In this document: positions 10,823-21,727 of the stretch, piece by piece
Numbering within the stretch: the first letter of the stretch is position 1
Layout: each line of letters starts with the position of its first letter
Assembly: GCA_023213395.1 (NCBI GenBank)
Contig: CM041465.1
Coordinates: 208,327,741-208,391,740, forward strand
Reading direction: 5' to 3'
Source: Cycas panzhihuaensis
Lineage: Eukaryota > Cycadophyta
DNA length: 64,000 nucleotides
Position numbers and translations under genes: made by a program
Notes under the pieces: model-generated
The model's input: the letters and a program-made list of their open reading frames with translations, nothing else
What the model was told of the DNA's origin: nothing
The model's database searches: none

Positions 10823-13365
10823 TGTTTCCCGGCTACCAAGAATGGACTCGAGACGCATCGACTCAGGTAAGCTTAGGTATATGTTCTCGCTTCTCTTTGC
10901 TCTTGCTTGACTGAGATTACTTGGTACAGATTGCCTGACGCATGTTTGCCTGACATCTGTATGTTTGCATTATCTTCTTACTTGATCACTTTGTATGTGC
11001 TTACTGCACGCCTTTCAGTCTATGACGACTCACAATGGGGGCATTCTTTAGCGAATGTTACACCCCATATGGCGCACAACCACCCAATTTGTCTCCACGG
11101 CCCCTCAGGATGCCTCAGCCAGTTGTGTTCGCCCTTTTTACGACACCCTGTTCATGTTGCAGTCTCTTCCAAGTCTGATTGAATCCTTGGTTGAGACCCA
11201 ATTCACTTTCCTAGCCACTTGTCCATTATTTGGGTACCCCCAAATGCTTTCCGCCTTGATTTGCTCCTCATTTAGCTCCAAACCCCTGTTTTGGCCTTAA
11301 TTTTGTTTCCAGTCTCGCACTAATCGTAAACTTAGCGATCATGATCTTTCTGCATACCACGAAGTTTACCGCAGTACGACTATTTGAAAAAGTTTTTTAA
11401 AATCAAGCGACAATTTCCTCTTTTTTCACGGAACTGTCATGTGGCAATTGCACATTTGAACTTCCCTAAGATCCCCAACATTCATTTGCAGTGAGCAGGG
11501 GATAAAAAAAAAAGTCTTCTTCATTTTCAAGGATTCTTAGCTCATTTTTTACAAAGAACTCTATAAAATCCTCCACAGAAAACTACTGCAGAATAAGACT
11601 CACATCTGCTGCTCTTTACCAAGGACCATTGATGTCTCTTATGCTGAGGAACAACAAGCTCAACATCTATTTGCAGGTCTTCAAGGCTACAAGGAGGATA
11701 TTCTTCAAGGTCTCCCAAAAAGGACAAGCTTCAAAGGGCCCTAACTCACAGGATTTTTCACATATTTGTCTCCTCTTCCAAACCTGCCACCAAATCTTCT
11801 TTGGATGTCGGTTTTTTCCTCATTGCTTTCCACAGATGCATACTTACTTGTTTACTTCATATTTTATGCTACTCTTTATAGTTTTTTTTAGCAAATAAAT
11901 ATTTGTTTTATTTACTTCCTTGATTCCTTGCTTAGTTTGTTACTAGATTTCTAGATTTGTGGACCATAGTGCTCTCTCATCATTCCTGCCAGCATGCTTT
12001 TAGGTGGCTGTTTCAAGGGGGTAATATGGAGGAAGTTAGAGGGAAGAAGGCAGGGTCAGTCCCCCTTGCTGCCCTTCTCCCCAAGGGTTCTGTCCCTTAC
12101 TTTCTCTCCCTTTGCACCTTTGTGCCTTTCTAGAAGTCAGGTTAGGGAATTTAAAAGCTCAATTTTGGATCTAAATCAGCATTAGCAGCCCATTGCCACA
12201 ATGGTTTTAGATTTTCGTTCGTTGGTTTTGGGCATCGCATAAGTCCCAAAACCGCTTCTTGCCGGTTAACAGTTTGCAACCCATCGAGTTGGACAATTTG
12301 TTGTCCGTAGCATCTCATTCTTTGGGTGCCTGCATACCTTTTAGTTACCTTTTTCCTTTTCGTTGTTCGCTGCTCCATGTTCTTGCTGCGAGTTTGTCTT
12401 CCTTTTCCGAGGCTAAGTGGGGACTTCCTGTAGGTGAGTTAGCCATTCCGAGGCTATACTCTTGTTTTAGATGTCATTTGCAGTAACTATTTGTGGAAAC
12501 TTTGTTGAAATTTGTTTCATTAAATAATAATGCATATGCTTAGCTTAGTTTGATTCTGTTTCCTCTAAGTTTAGTATACATATTAGATCTATTTTGTGGC
12601 CCCTCTTTCGAGAGGGAGATACTTGCCTGTTTGGTTAGTAAGATCTCACATTTGTGGAGTTACGTGTGAAATAAACCCATTGCAAGTTAGTTCCATATTT
12701 GTTGCTTTTCGTTATTTGTCGTTCACTTCTTGCATATGTTGGGGAGGTAAGCTAGCCCCTCTTCGGTCATTCACGACATCCATCACCGATCGGTTTCGTG
12801 TGTGCAACAAGTGGAGCGGAAAGGAGTGGGAAGCGAAGAGACGCGTAGTGCTCCATTCAGACGCTGGTCCAAGTATTTTTCTTATCTTTGTATATTTTCT
12901 TTATAGTGTTGTTCTTTATGCACATGCTTGCATAGTAAGAAACACATCAAAAATTAAAAGAGGAAAAGAACATACATTTGCTTTGTATATTTTTTATTTA
13001 GTGGTTAATCTAGTATATTTAGATAGTTCATTTCATACTAGAACTACCCACACCTTGCCCTTTTGGCCAGCCTACACCTAGACACTACATTATACATACA
13101 TTCTCATTCTCGTGTTGCCTTCTCACTTCCTTGAGAAGACGCAACGTGCCAGGCTCTCTCCTCCTCTTCCCAGCCATCCGAGGGGTAAGAAGGCCTCGCC
13201 TTCTGGAACTACCTAGAAGTAACCAGGCACCTCTGCAGGTCCCGAATCCGCGTTCCAGCGCACAGATGCCCTGCGAGGTGAGTCCTTGCTGTTTAGCCCA
13301 ACCTAGTCTTGCATAATCCATCCTCTTGCTAAACGTAGGGATACTACCCTGCGGCCAGCGCTTCA
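10823..13365 (+). repeat. T 5' LTR (2543 bp)
   Basis: Aligns end to end with 21728-24304. In the first ~170 aligned bases I count about a dozen differences, nearly all transitions. Open frames inside it (for example 12596-13081) correspond to broken frames in the other LTR and have no recognisable domain, so I do not call them genes. Confidence 0.92.
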
Positions 13366-13366
13366 C

Positions 13367-13384
13367 TGGCGACCATACTAGGGA
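13367..13384 (+). other. T primer-binding site
   Basis: TGGCGACCATACTAGGGA begins one base after the LTR. It starts with TGG as a tRNA 3'-end complement must, and resembles the TGGCGAC-type sites known from Ogre/Tat elements. The exact tRNA cannot be named from here. Confidence 0.6.
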
Positions 13385-13537
13385 ACTGCCAGTAAGGGAA
13401 TTAGTCTCGCTTCCCTTTCCCATCGGTGTTCTTGCTTTTAGGCAGCTTTCTTATCTTACTTTTTAGTTGGGCAGCCCCCAACATATCTATTTCATATCCC
13501 TTTCGCTTTCCTCTAACAACATTCATGAAGGCGTTGC

Positions 13538-15795
13538 ATGCGACGTTTCTCACGTCGCTTGCGAGGTCTGCCACTGTTGTTGGAAGACTCATCGTATTGT
13601 TGCCTTCCGTCGTCAGAAGACCCATCATATTGTTCCCTTCCGTCATCAGATTCTGATTCGACAATGGAAGGTTACCATTCCGATTGGGCCTACCATACCA
13701 TGGTCTCGGGAACTCAAGAGTTTCCCACGTCCGTTCCGGGATCTACCCATGAGGGTGACGATCCCATCTATTATTCGGGTGACTAGTTTCACCCTTCTAA
13801 CCTCCATCCTTCTGCTCATGCAGCAGAAGGCTCGCCTCTTCATGAGACTCATCATCCTATTGGTGAATCTTATGAGGAGCGCCCTGAGGGGTCCCCGACA
13901 TTCAAGATCCCATTGACCTCGTATGACTACGAGGATACCCCTCCTGTCGACGTGGTTGAAGCGATCAGCGAGTACTTTCGAGCAACTCGCCATCAACCAC
14001 GTCCCAAGTGGTTTGAAGAGGCTTTGCGCGGTGGAGCACCTTCTTCATCCGCACATGTGCCTCCTACAACAAATGACCCTTCTACCCATGCACACTTATC
14101 CCATGCCGTGTCTACGCCATCTCTGAGGGTAAGTGTTGCACCGTTTATCCCTAGCCACGGTCCTGCTTCTTCAGGACCCGTTCGTGGCGTGTCCTTTCCC
14201 CAACTTGGGGTTAGCATGCCGTTCCTACTAGTGCTACTGCTACCAACTATGTGGGACCTGCTCCCACGTACGTTCAAAACCCGTCTAGTGGTCTGTCCCT
14301 CTACTTGCCCCCAAGCTATGCATCTCAACCTTGGGGGCAGGGTAGGGGAAACCATCTTCCAGCTTATGGGGTGGACCTGTTACACCCATATGGGGTTGTA
14401 CCACCCACAGGTGGCCCATATGGGCAGAATATGGTCTCGCACCTCTCGTTCCTGCCATCCAGTACAACTCCTTTTGCCACGCCTTCGCAAGGGAGCATGC
14501 CTCCTTTCCAAGGCATTTATCCGTAACCCCCCTTCCAGCAAGGGGCATTTCCCCAAGGAGGGATGGGTCTACCACCCCCATCTATTCCTGTTTCTTTACT
14601 GTTCATCGATCCTTTGGCCCATGTAAGGACACATACCTTCATGGACTATAGGTCGACGCCGTTGTCCGTTGAGGTGCTAAGGACTAACCTGCCGCCTCAC
14701 CCTCCAAAAGTTCCCAAATTCGACGGAACTTCGTCGCAAGACCCAGCTGAGCATGTGCGTAGTTTCTCTATGGCATGCATAGACTACTGGGCTTACGACC
14801 ACATCCTAATGAAGCTATTTCTGCGATCCTTGTAGGGCAACGCCCTTAAATGGTTCTACTGTCTCCCTGCCTACTCCATTTCTTCCTTCCAGTAATTAGT
14901 GGACAAATTCGTCAATTACTTTGACATAGCTCATCCATTCGAGAGCGGAATGAAATCTCTCCTTTCGCTCAAACAAGGTCACGATGAAATGAATCGTGAT
15001 TTTATAAGATAATTTCATAACCTCCTTCACTCCACTAAGGCCAAGTTGCCCGAGGAGTTGAAGAGAGATCTTTTCGTTAATGCACTTCACCCCGAAGTGC
15101 ATGTGGAAGTCCTTAAAATGGGGGCAATTATGTGCGACTCCGCGATCACGAAATGCTTAGCGTTAGAGGCTATTAAGATCCAAGTCAGACTCAAGAGGCC
15201 TCTCAAGCCCTCACAACGTCGTGAGGCACCTCCCCCAGCCAAGGAAACTAAACCTTCGCAACCCGCCAGGTTTACTTCTCATTCTACTGAGAGGACTTTA
15301 GACCCCCTTACTTCCGCCATATGCTCATTCGAGTGCACGATGAAGGAGCTTAAACTCCAACCCCTTTCATCGCCAATCTCCAACAAACTAATTCAACAAG
15401 CCTCTCATGCCATTCCCCCCAAAGGGGATAGTACCCAATCTTCTCAAGCAAGGAAAGCTGATCCTCGCCTTGAGAAGAGGTGGTGCTCTGTCCACGGGGA
15501 ATGCTTCCACGATGACTCACATTGTCGGGCGCAACACCCTCGTGATGCCCCACCATACGATTCATCTCCCAGATGGGCATCAAGGCCCAATCTCGATCAA
15601 TCCGTCCATAAAGATCCGTTCCCCAAATATGGGGAGCATGATTGCAATGCTCAACAAAGAAACAACCGGAACTGCGGTAGATCCCCCGATTCTCACCCTT
15701 CGCATGGTAGAGGGAAAGGTGTACGAGGTTCATCATCCTCTTTGCGTTCCCCTGATCGCCGCGCTCCTTCACCTTCACAATCCCGTAACAAATGA
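13538..15795 (+). pseudogene. T gag polyprotein, N-terminal part
   Basis: The N-terminal part (13538 to about 14200, frame 2) is low-complexity, rich in P, S and H; a likely start is the ATG near 13664. One frameshift near 14200 moves to frame 1, which then runs to the protease. The gag core spans about 14700-15130: KVPKFDGTSSQDPAEHVRSF, NALKWFYCLP and the L-x-x-x-K-Q-x-x-x-E region. A C-x2-H-x4-H-x4-C zinc motif (CSVHGECFHDDSHC) lies at about 15484-15525, the form used in Tat-type gag rather than CCHC. In-frame stops at 14833, 14893 and 15010 each need one C-to-T change from a Gln codon; the one at 15793 needs one from an Arg codon. Confidence 0.8.
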
Positions 15796-16932
15796 AAGAA
15801 GGTTGTCCAATTGCTTGAGACCACTCCGTTATATGCCTTAACTCGGTCTCAAGCTGCTAAAGAGGTAGTCGGCGCCTCTTCATCCACATCTCACCTTGAT
15901 CCTCTTCCAGAAACTTCTCTTCCAGAACCCCATGCGCTTCCCAAGACTATTCTTGTACGCCCTGGTCGTTATGATTTTCGAAGGGTGCTTACCTAACCTA
16001 CAAAGTGTAAGTCCTTCTCTATCGTTGATGAGCTGTACACCGTCGCTGCGGGGATGTCCTTGATGGATGTCTTAAGAAGCTACCCTGAGCAACATGCTCT
16101 TCTTCTTGAAGCTCTTGGCCAACAAGATGCTTCCATCCATGCGGTAGGTGCTACCTCTCATGGACCACCTGTCATCTCGTTTAATCCTAGAGATCTCCCA
16201 TCTCCTAGTAAGTGGGAGAAGCTTTTGCATTACCCATTCGTCATTACCATTGACACTCCTGATTTTATCATAAAGAGGACCATTGTAGATAATGGCTCCT
16301 CGGTTAATGCTATGCCTGCGCATATGCTCAAGGAGCTAGGCATAGTAGCTCTTGAGTCGATCCCTTGGAAATGCCAAGGGTATGATGGGATTGAGAAGTC
16401 CCCTTTAGGGACAGTCTCCCTTTCCCTCACCTTAGGAGGGAAAACAGTTTCTGTTGAAGTTCTTGTGCTCGATATCGATATGGAGTATAACCTCTTGTTG
16501 GGCCAACCATGGCTCGACCAAATGGGAGCAATCTACTCCACATGTTGGGGGCAACCTAAATTTGTCCATGAAGGACAAGTTAAAGTTGTCGCCCGTGAGC
16601 CTATGCCGTCTCACACCTCTTATCCAACTTGCCAGGCTGTCTTCGATGATGAAGATAGCGATCTTGAGGAGGCTACCCCTTCCGTGGGACCTTTATTTTA
16701 GGAGGCCGACCTTCATCATTCGAACCCTATGCCATGCCATGAGTCAAACCTAGTTAGGTTTGCCCCTATTGGCGTAGGTGGTTACGGTTACTTAGCCGTC
16801 ACAGGTGACTCTGAGTCGGATAATGAGGGTTATGAGCCCTCTCCTCGACGTGTCACCCTGGTTTCACAAGCACTTAGGGGGATATCTCGATCAGATATTC
16901 CTATTCCTCCTCATTCCACATTAGCTCCTTAG
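15796..16932 (+). pseudogene. T aspartic protease region
   Basis: Continues the gag frame without shift. The retropepsin core covers about 16220-16600: FVITIDTPDFIIKRTIVDNG, catalytic D at 16288 in the DNGSS motif, then VLDIDMEYNLLLGQPWLDQM, the conserved I-L-G-R/Q-x-W-L end. It cuts the gag polyprotein in family members. Stops at 15994 (TAA) and 16699 (TAG) again fit single C-to-T changes; the frame closes with TAG at 16930. Reverse transcriptase should follow here in an autonomous element and does not. Confidence 0.8.
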
Positions 16933-17950
16933 CCGTTGGTCCTAGACCAACCCCTTATTTCACCTTGTCGGCCTCCTCAAGTGGTTTCTCGTAGGCACCC
17001 GCGTCGAGGATCCGCTTGTAAAGGCACTTCTTCTTCACGTTCTAAATCCTTACCTAAGACTAGAGCCACTCTTACTCAGATGCAACCTTGCCATGCGATC
17101 TGCCGCGTGCCAAGTCCGTTGCACTCATCCGGTGCCGACCATAGCGAGTTTACTGGTAGGTCTAGCCACACTAGGCCTACCCTTCGTCACCTATATCCTA
17201 TTCTGCATGTGTCTACCCCTACCCCTATGTGGTCTAGGCACACCTCTTTCTCTCTTTATGCTCCGAAATGAGCCTAAACTACCATCTTAAGTTCGTTCCT
17301 GTTCCTCCTAGCCACGGGTGGGATGATGACTTAAGATGGTCTTCTTCATCTCCTTCTAGTTCCTCCCGTGGAACCCATGTTCTCATTTCCTTTGGGACCA
17401 TGTCCTCCTATTTGGGCATCCCCCAGTTAGGACGATGCTCCGAAATGAGCCTAAACTACCATCTTAGGTTAATCCTATTCCTCCCAACCATGGGTAGAAT
17501 GGCAATTTAAGATGGCTTCTCCCATTTCTTTCTGGTTCCTCCCATGGAGCCCGTATTCCCATATCCTCTCGGGAACTTTTATCTTCCTATTTGGGCATCC
17601 CCCAATTAGGACGATGGTTTGGAGTACCATTACTCCTCTCTCTTGCTTGCTGTTTCTTTCGCATATTCCGCTATGCTCCTCCGTGGATGTGCATGTCGCT
17701 CTATTTCTAACCTCACACCTCTCTATCACCTCTACTCACGGTGGATGTGTGTGCTCCTGTTAGACATATAGCCATACATGGAAGGAAATACGTGCATCAT
17801 ACAACAAAACATTTACAACATACAAAACAAAACATACATGTCACCTACCACACATGATATACACATCATCTCATGACAAAGTGGGGTACCAATTACCCCG
17901 TATATATATACATCAAAAATTATATGTTACATCATATATATGGGAAGCCA
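16933..17950 (+). other. T interior without recognisable gene
   Basis: Occupies the place where reverse transcriptase should start. Frames of 60-110 codons are present but show no motif of reverse transcriptase, RNase H or integrase. Includes the 177 bp tandem repeat. Confidence 0.6.
17260..17616 (+). repeat. Two tandem copies of a 177 bp unit
   Basis: Units start at 17260 and 17437, both with GCTCCGAAATGAGCCTAAAC, and end with GGCATCCCCCA(G/A)TTAGGACGAT. Each holds the inverted pair CATCTTAA...TTAAGATGG about 45 bp apart, so each could fold back. The units differ at several positions. Confidence 0.85.
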
Positions 17951-17959
17951 GTGTCCTTG

Positions 17960-20070
17960 CAGGGGGGGTACAATCATATGAATCTATATATGACCCCCTC
18001 GAGGCCCGTGCTTTCCCCTGTCAAAATCACATACATATCTCCTACACTACTGCTGCCCCGCTCCTGGGGTACCATCTCCTGGCCTATGTGATCCCTCTCC
18101 TGGGGACCACATCCCTCCGAGGCTCCTCTTGGGCCTCCGCGAGCTCCCTGCCTCGCTCCCCTTGTCGCGTGGCCGTCTTGGGGTCGTAGTTGCTATATGA
18201 GTGTACGTCCTGCTCCTGCTCCTACTCGACCTCGACGCCACCTGGTCTACAAGCTAATCGTATCTAGCCTAGATACGATCCCTCTCCCCCTCTACTCCTC
18301 AGAGACGGTCCTCTAGCACTGCTATCCAGACCGTGCTCCTCGTGTCTCCACCTGCTCTGCCCTGAGCCTCTAGAGCCTGGACCCGTCTACGCAACGCGTC
18401 TCGCTCGTCCCTGGCCTCATCGAGCTCCCACAACATCTATCCCCTGAATGCCATATGCTCTTAGGAGTTTGCAGCTCATATGTCTCTCGCCCTCGCCAAT
18501 GGGGCGAATTCCTCCATATGAGCACCTGCCGATCTAGGCACATCCTCTGCTTGGATGGGCGATTGCCCCTCTTCATACACCTGAGGGAATATCTCCCTCA
18601 CTATGGCCTCTACTAGTCTCCTGACCTTTGTAGTACCTGCCAATGCAACATGCTGTGTGTCAGTATATATCCCACTGCACACCATGATAAAATCAAATCA
18701 AATATCTACCTAGCTGTCAAACGACTAAGGAAATTATTAGGCCTCACCTGCCATGGCCGCCGGCTCCTCTGCTCGCGTAATATCCTCTCATCCTAGCTCT
18801 CTGCCAGTTGCAGGTACCTCATCCTCGGGTACCTCCTCTATTGGGCCTCTCTCCTCGCAGGGACCGGCTCAACTCTCGTCTCTCCGGATCTTCTCACGAT
18901 TCGTAGCCTGCGGACCCTAGTCACCGGCCCCCTACTCTCCTCAGCTGCCCCTGATGGGCCTCCCTCTTCTCCGGCAGTCCCGGATGGTCCCTCTACTCCT
19001 CTTGTCGACCCCAATGGACCCGCCTCTCCCACAGGTCGTGATGGGCCAATCCCATCTCCTTTGTCGGCATCGTCGTCATCATCATCATCATCATCTGGGA
19101 GTGCTCCTGCTATGCTTGCCTCGTCATCGTTGTCCCACCTCATCGTCCTGTATAGATCTGCCACATAGTTTGTCATGGTAAGGAGGTCCAGCGATGTCGC
19201 CTCCACTGATCACCGGACATGGGCTTGGTCCTCCGTCCCCCTCAGTTGAGTCTGCCATCTATGGACCATCGGAGCCTACTCTGTTATGGGGTGTGGTCCC
19301 CCTGCTGGTGTCATTGCCACGAAGTGATCGAAGAACCAAGATCGCAAAGATTGCGGCATTGTCTTTGTAAGAGAGTCCTCCCTTTCCTACCACTCTGATG
19401 GTGTTGAGCTGTGCTACGAGGTTCGCCACTATCATAGTAGCCCAGTCCATCCTCTCGCTGGCTTCACAGTGGCGCACTGCATCTATCCATCCTCTGGGTA
19501 TCTCTCTGTAATTCTGTTTCTGGGAAATTCAGAACAGAATGTACAGTGTAATCAGTTTCCTTACCCAAGGAATCCTCGACGTCACCAGCGTTTGGAGAGG
19601 AACTCCTCCGCTTCCAATTGCCTACCAGTGAAGAACGTGGCTATCTCTCCTCAGATGTCGCCTCGGTCAGCAAAGGCTCCCAATGTCACCGGCCTCCCAA
19701 TCGCTGGTACTCCCAGAATACGCCAGATGTCCCCTGGCGTCACTGTCACATCGCCTACCTACGGCAAGTGGAACACGTGCCTCCTCCGATCCCGGTGTGA
19801 TACTATGTCGACTAAGAGTCTCTAATCCGACGCGAACTGAGGTGTCTTCAAGGCCTTGTACAGGCCACACATCCACAGAATCTCCTTGTCCCCCCAGGAT
19901 ATCATCTCAATGTAGCTTAGCATAACCATGCCGACATTCTCGCAATTATCCACCGTGATAATTGCCTGCCAGCACCCAAAATCAATCAAAGTCAGTCTCC
20001 CAATACCATCTATGCTCTAAATGCCTCTCAGCTCCCTCTGCCTGAGATTTGGGGCCTTATGGCCACTCAT
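17960..20070 (-). pseudogene. Antisense plant-mobile-domain-like gene inside T
   Basis: Read on the minus strand, an ATG at 20070 opens a frame with the layout of the plant mobile domain (aminotransferase-like, PMD) family: ILWMCGLYKALKTPQF, then VFHLP, VTPGDIWRILGVPAIGRPVT at about 19690-19900. The family pattern is W-x-P-E-T-H-T-F-H-L-P, then T-L-x-D-V-x-x-x-L-G-L-P-x-x-G-x-P-V. The frame shifts near 19480-19580. The C-terminal part has an acidic run (DPDDD-type, nine Asp, near 19075), an R-rich stretch, and a charged coiled-coil-like segment LDEARDERDALRRRVQALEA near 18400. Stops are mostly TAG or TAA at expected Gln codons. Intron-like GTAAGG...CCCAG and GTGAGG...TGCAG stretches occur at about 19526-19570 and 18682-18754. 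The function of such proteins in elements is unknown; host homologues act in gene silencing and development. Confidence 0.6.
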
Positions 20071-20103
20071 ATTCTTTTTTCTGATTCTCTAACTCCGTAC
20101 CAT

Positions 20104-20133
20104 GCTAAACTTAGCGGTACCGCTAAGTTTAGC
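20104..20133. repeat. Perfect 30 bp palindrome in T
   Basis: GCTAAACTTAGC, centre GGTACC, then GCTAAGTTTAGC: both strands read the same over 30 bases. It lies about 35 bp upstream of the start of the antisense gene. Weaker versions of the arm motif (TAAACTTAGCG, ATAAATTTAGTGGTA) recur inside the LTRs near 11325-11340 and 22230-22250. Confidence 0.95.
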
Positions 20134-20930
20134 TTTGGGTCCTATGGCGATTGTGGGCCCCGTAACAAAGATCACGGCACTGCGATTTTTGCCACGGTAC
20201 GAACGGTAACCCCCCTAAATGGGGGGGTTTCTGCCCTAAAAATAAAAGAAATTCTTGTAGTGGACCCCGTGGGGCCCACCGGGACTAGGGCTCACTAATG
20301 CCCAGGTCTCGCCTCTTTCTGGGTCCAATTCGGACTCCAAGAGGCCTCAAATTGCCCATAAGGGGCACTAAAATTATATAAAAATCTATAAAAAACAATG
20401 AAATAAAAACTTTGAAATGGGGAGGGTTTTGTGAGATCTACTTACTAGATCTGGCCTGGCCGTCGCCATCTCGTCTCGACGATCCTGCTGGCTCTCACTG
20501 CGCTCCTATCCAATGGTCAGATTGTCCCCCGCGTGCCTCTCTTGCAAGGGTATTTATGGTGCCCCATTATTGCACCTTTTCTAGGGCCCTTCTACCTCGT
20601 TTTGGATGCCACTCTTGTGCATGCCTAAGTTTATATTCGTTTAGCTCATTTCGTCGCCCTAGACTCATTTCCGCAGCCCTTTTCTACTCTTGGGGTCCCC
20701 AAAGTGAATGCACCCTCGTTCGGGGGTATGTTTTGCTTCCCAAAGCAACCTTTGGTGATCCAAGGCGTCTTTTTCCACCCGCTCTCACATGGTGGTCGGA
20801 CTACTTGCTCTCGTTCGTGGGTAACCTCATTGCTAGGTCCTCCTACCCTTCACGGCCACTTTTTGCTTACTTTTTGACTATCTCTTTCGTTCCATCATTA
20901 TTTATTTACTACCAGGATTTTGTGTCGCTC
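20134..20930 (+). other. T spacer before the extra RNase H
   Basis: An open frame continues upstream from the RNase H start to about 20412, but this part has no recognisable domain. A C-run/G-run pair (CCCCCCTAAATGGGGGGG near 20209-20226) could form a tight hairpin. Confidence 0.5.
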
Positions 20931-21347
20931 ATGTCTCTCTACATATTTACCGATGGCGGAAGCTGCGGTAACCCCGGACCTTCTGCCGCTGCTTGGATCC
21001 TTCGCAGCCCTTTCAGATGCAATTTCCTGCGTTCTCGTATCTTCCTCCCTGAGGCGACCAATAATGAATCTGAGTACACGGCCGTTATTGAAGCCCTTAC
21101 CGATGCTCTCCATTTCCATCATAGACCCATCATGTTGCTTTGCAATTCTTAGGTTGTTGTGTCCCATCTCACCTAGGTTTACCAGGTGCGATGCCCTCAC
21201 TTGAGAACCCTTGCTTCAGCTGCCAAATCTCTCTTAGCCCGCTTTTCGTCAGTTGATATTCAACACATCCCTCGGGACCTCAATGCTGAGGCGCATGACC
21301 TCGTTGCCTCATCCTTGGCCGCCTCTCTTCTTAGTGACCGCCTTTGA
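20931..21347 (+). pseudogene. T archaeal-type RNase H (aRNH), 138 codons
   Basis: The frame opens MSLYIFTDGGSCGNPGPSAA, the start of a plant/archaeal-type RNase H with the first catalytic D. The second acidic residue is in NNESEYTAVIEAL, and the C-terminal block is HIPRDLNAEAHDLVASSL with its last D. The third acidic position, usually D in L-x-x-D-S, reads LLCNS, a D-to-N change by one G-to-A transition. TAG stops at about 21150 and 21171 each replace an expected Gln; TGA at 21345 ends the frame. Tat-lineage elements carry such a second RNase H in addition to the pol one; here it is the only one visible. It would degrade RNA in RNA-DNA hybrids. Confidence 0.8.
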
Positions 21348-21602
21348 GGCTTGCCTGGCCAGCCCGTGCCCGAGTCTCTGGTCGCCTTTAGTTTGATGTG
21401 CTAGTTTAGTTTGTTAGATGCCCTCCTATCACTCGTTGCACTTCAACAACGGGGGGCATCCCCTTCATTGGCTATACTCACTTTCAAGTTGATGTTTAGA
21501 TGACGCGTAGGTAGCCCCTATGTTGTCCTCGTCTCCGTCTCCCTTGTCCACGCATTCTGCCATGACACTCACTGACACCCTTGGTCCATATGTTGTTCGT
21601 GT

Positions 21603-21607
<5 letters not shown>

Positions 21608-21641
<34 letters not shown>
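21608..21641. repeat. (TA)n microsatellite
   Basis: About 17 uninterrupted TA units between the RNase H remnant and the 3' LTR of T. Confidence 0.95.
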
Positions 21642-21644
<3 letters not shown>

Positions 21645-21714
21645 TGTGCTACTGATGATTTTTTGTTGTCAGTATTCGCCATCACATCACGCTTCCGAGC
21701 GATGAGGCTCTGCT

Positions 21715-21727
21715 GCCAAGGGGGCAG
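21715..21727 (+). other. T polypurine tract
   Basis: CCAAGGGGGCAG directly precedes the 3' LTR start TGTTTCCC, the normal place for plus-strand priming. Confidence 0.7.

Noticed and set aside
12596-13081. 161-codon open frame in the T 5' LTR
   Set aside because: The matching region of the 3' LTR has stops and shifts, and there is no recognisable domain; chance frame in a GC-richer LTR.
13646-15778. Minus-strand open frames of 83-142 codons opposite T gag and protease
   Set aside because: Shadow frames of a real GC-richer plus-strand coding region.
20412-20930. Upstream extension of the aRNH frame
   Set aside because: Open for 170 codons but without domain; the ATG at 20931 starts directly at the conserved RNase H block, so I take that as the start.
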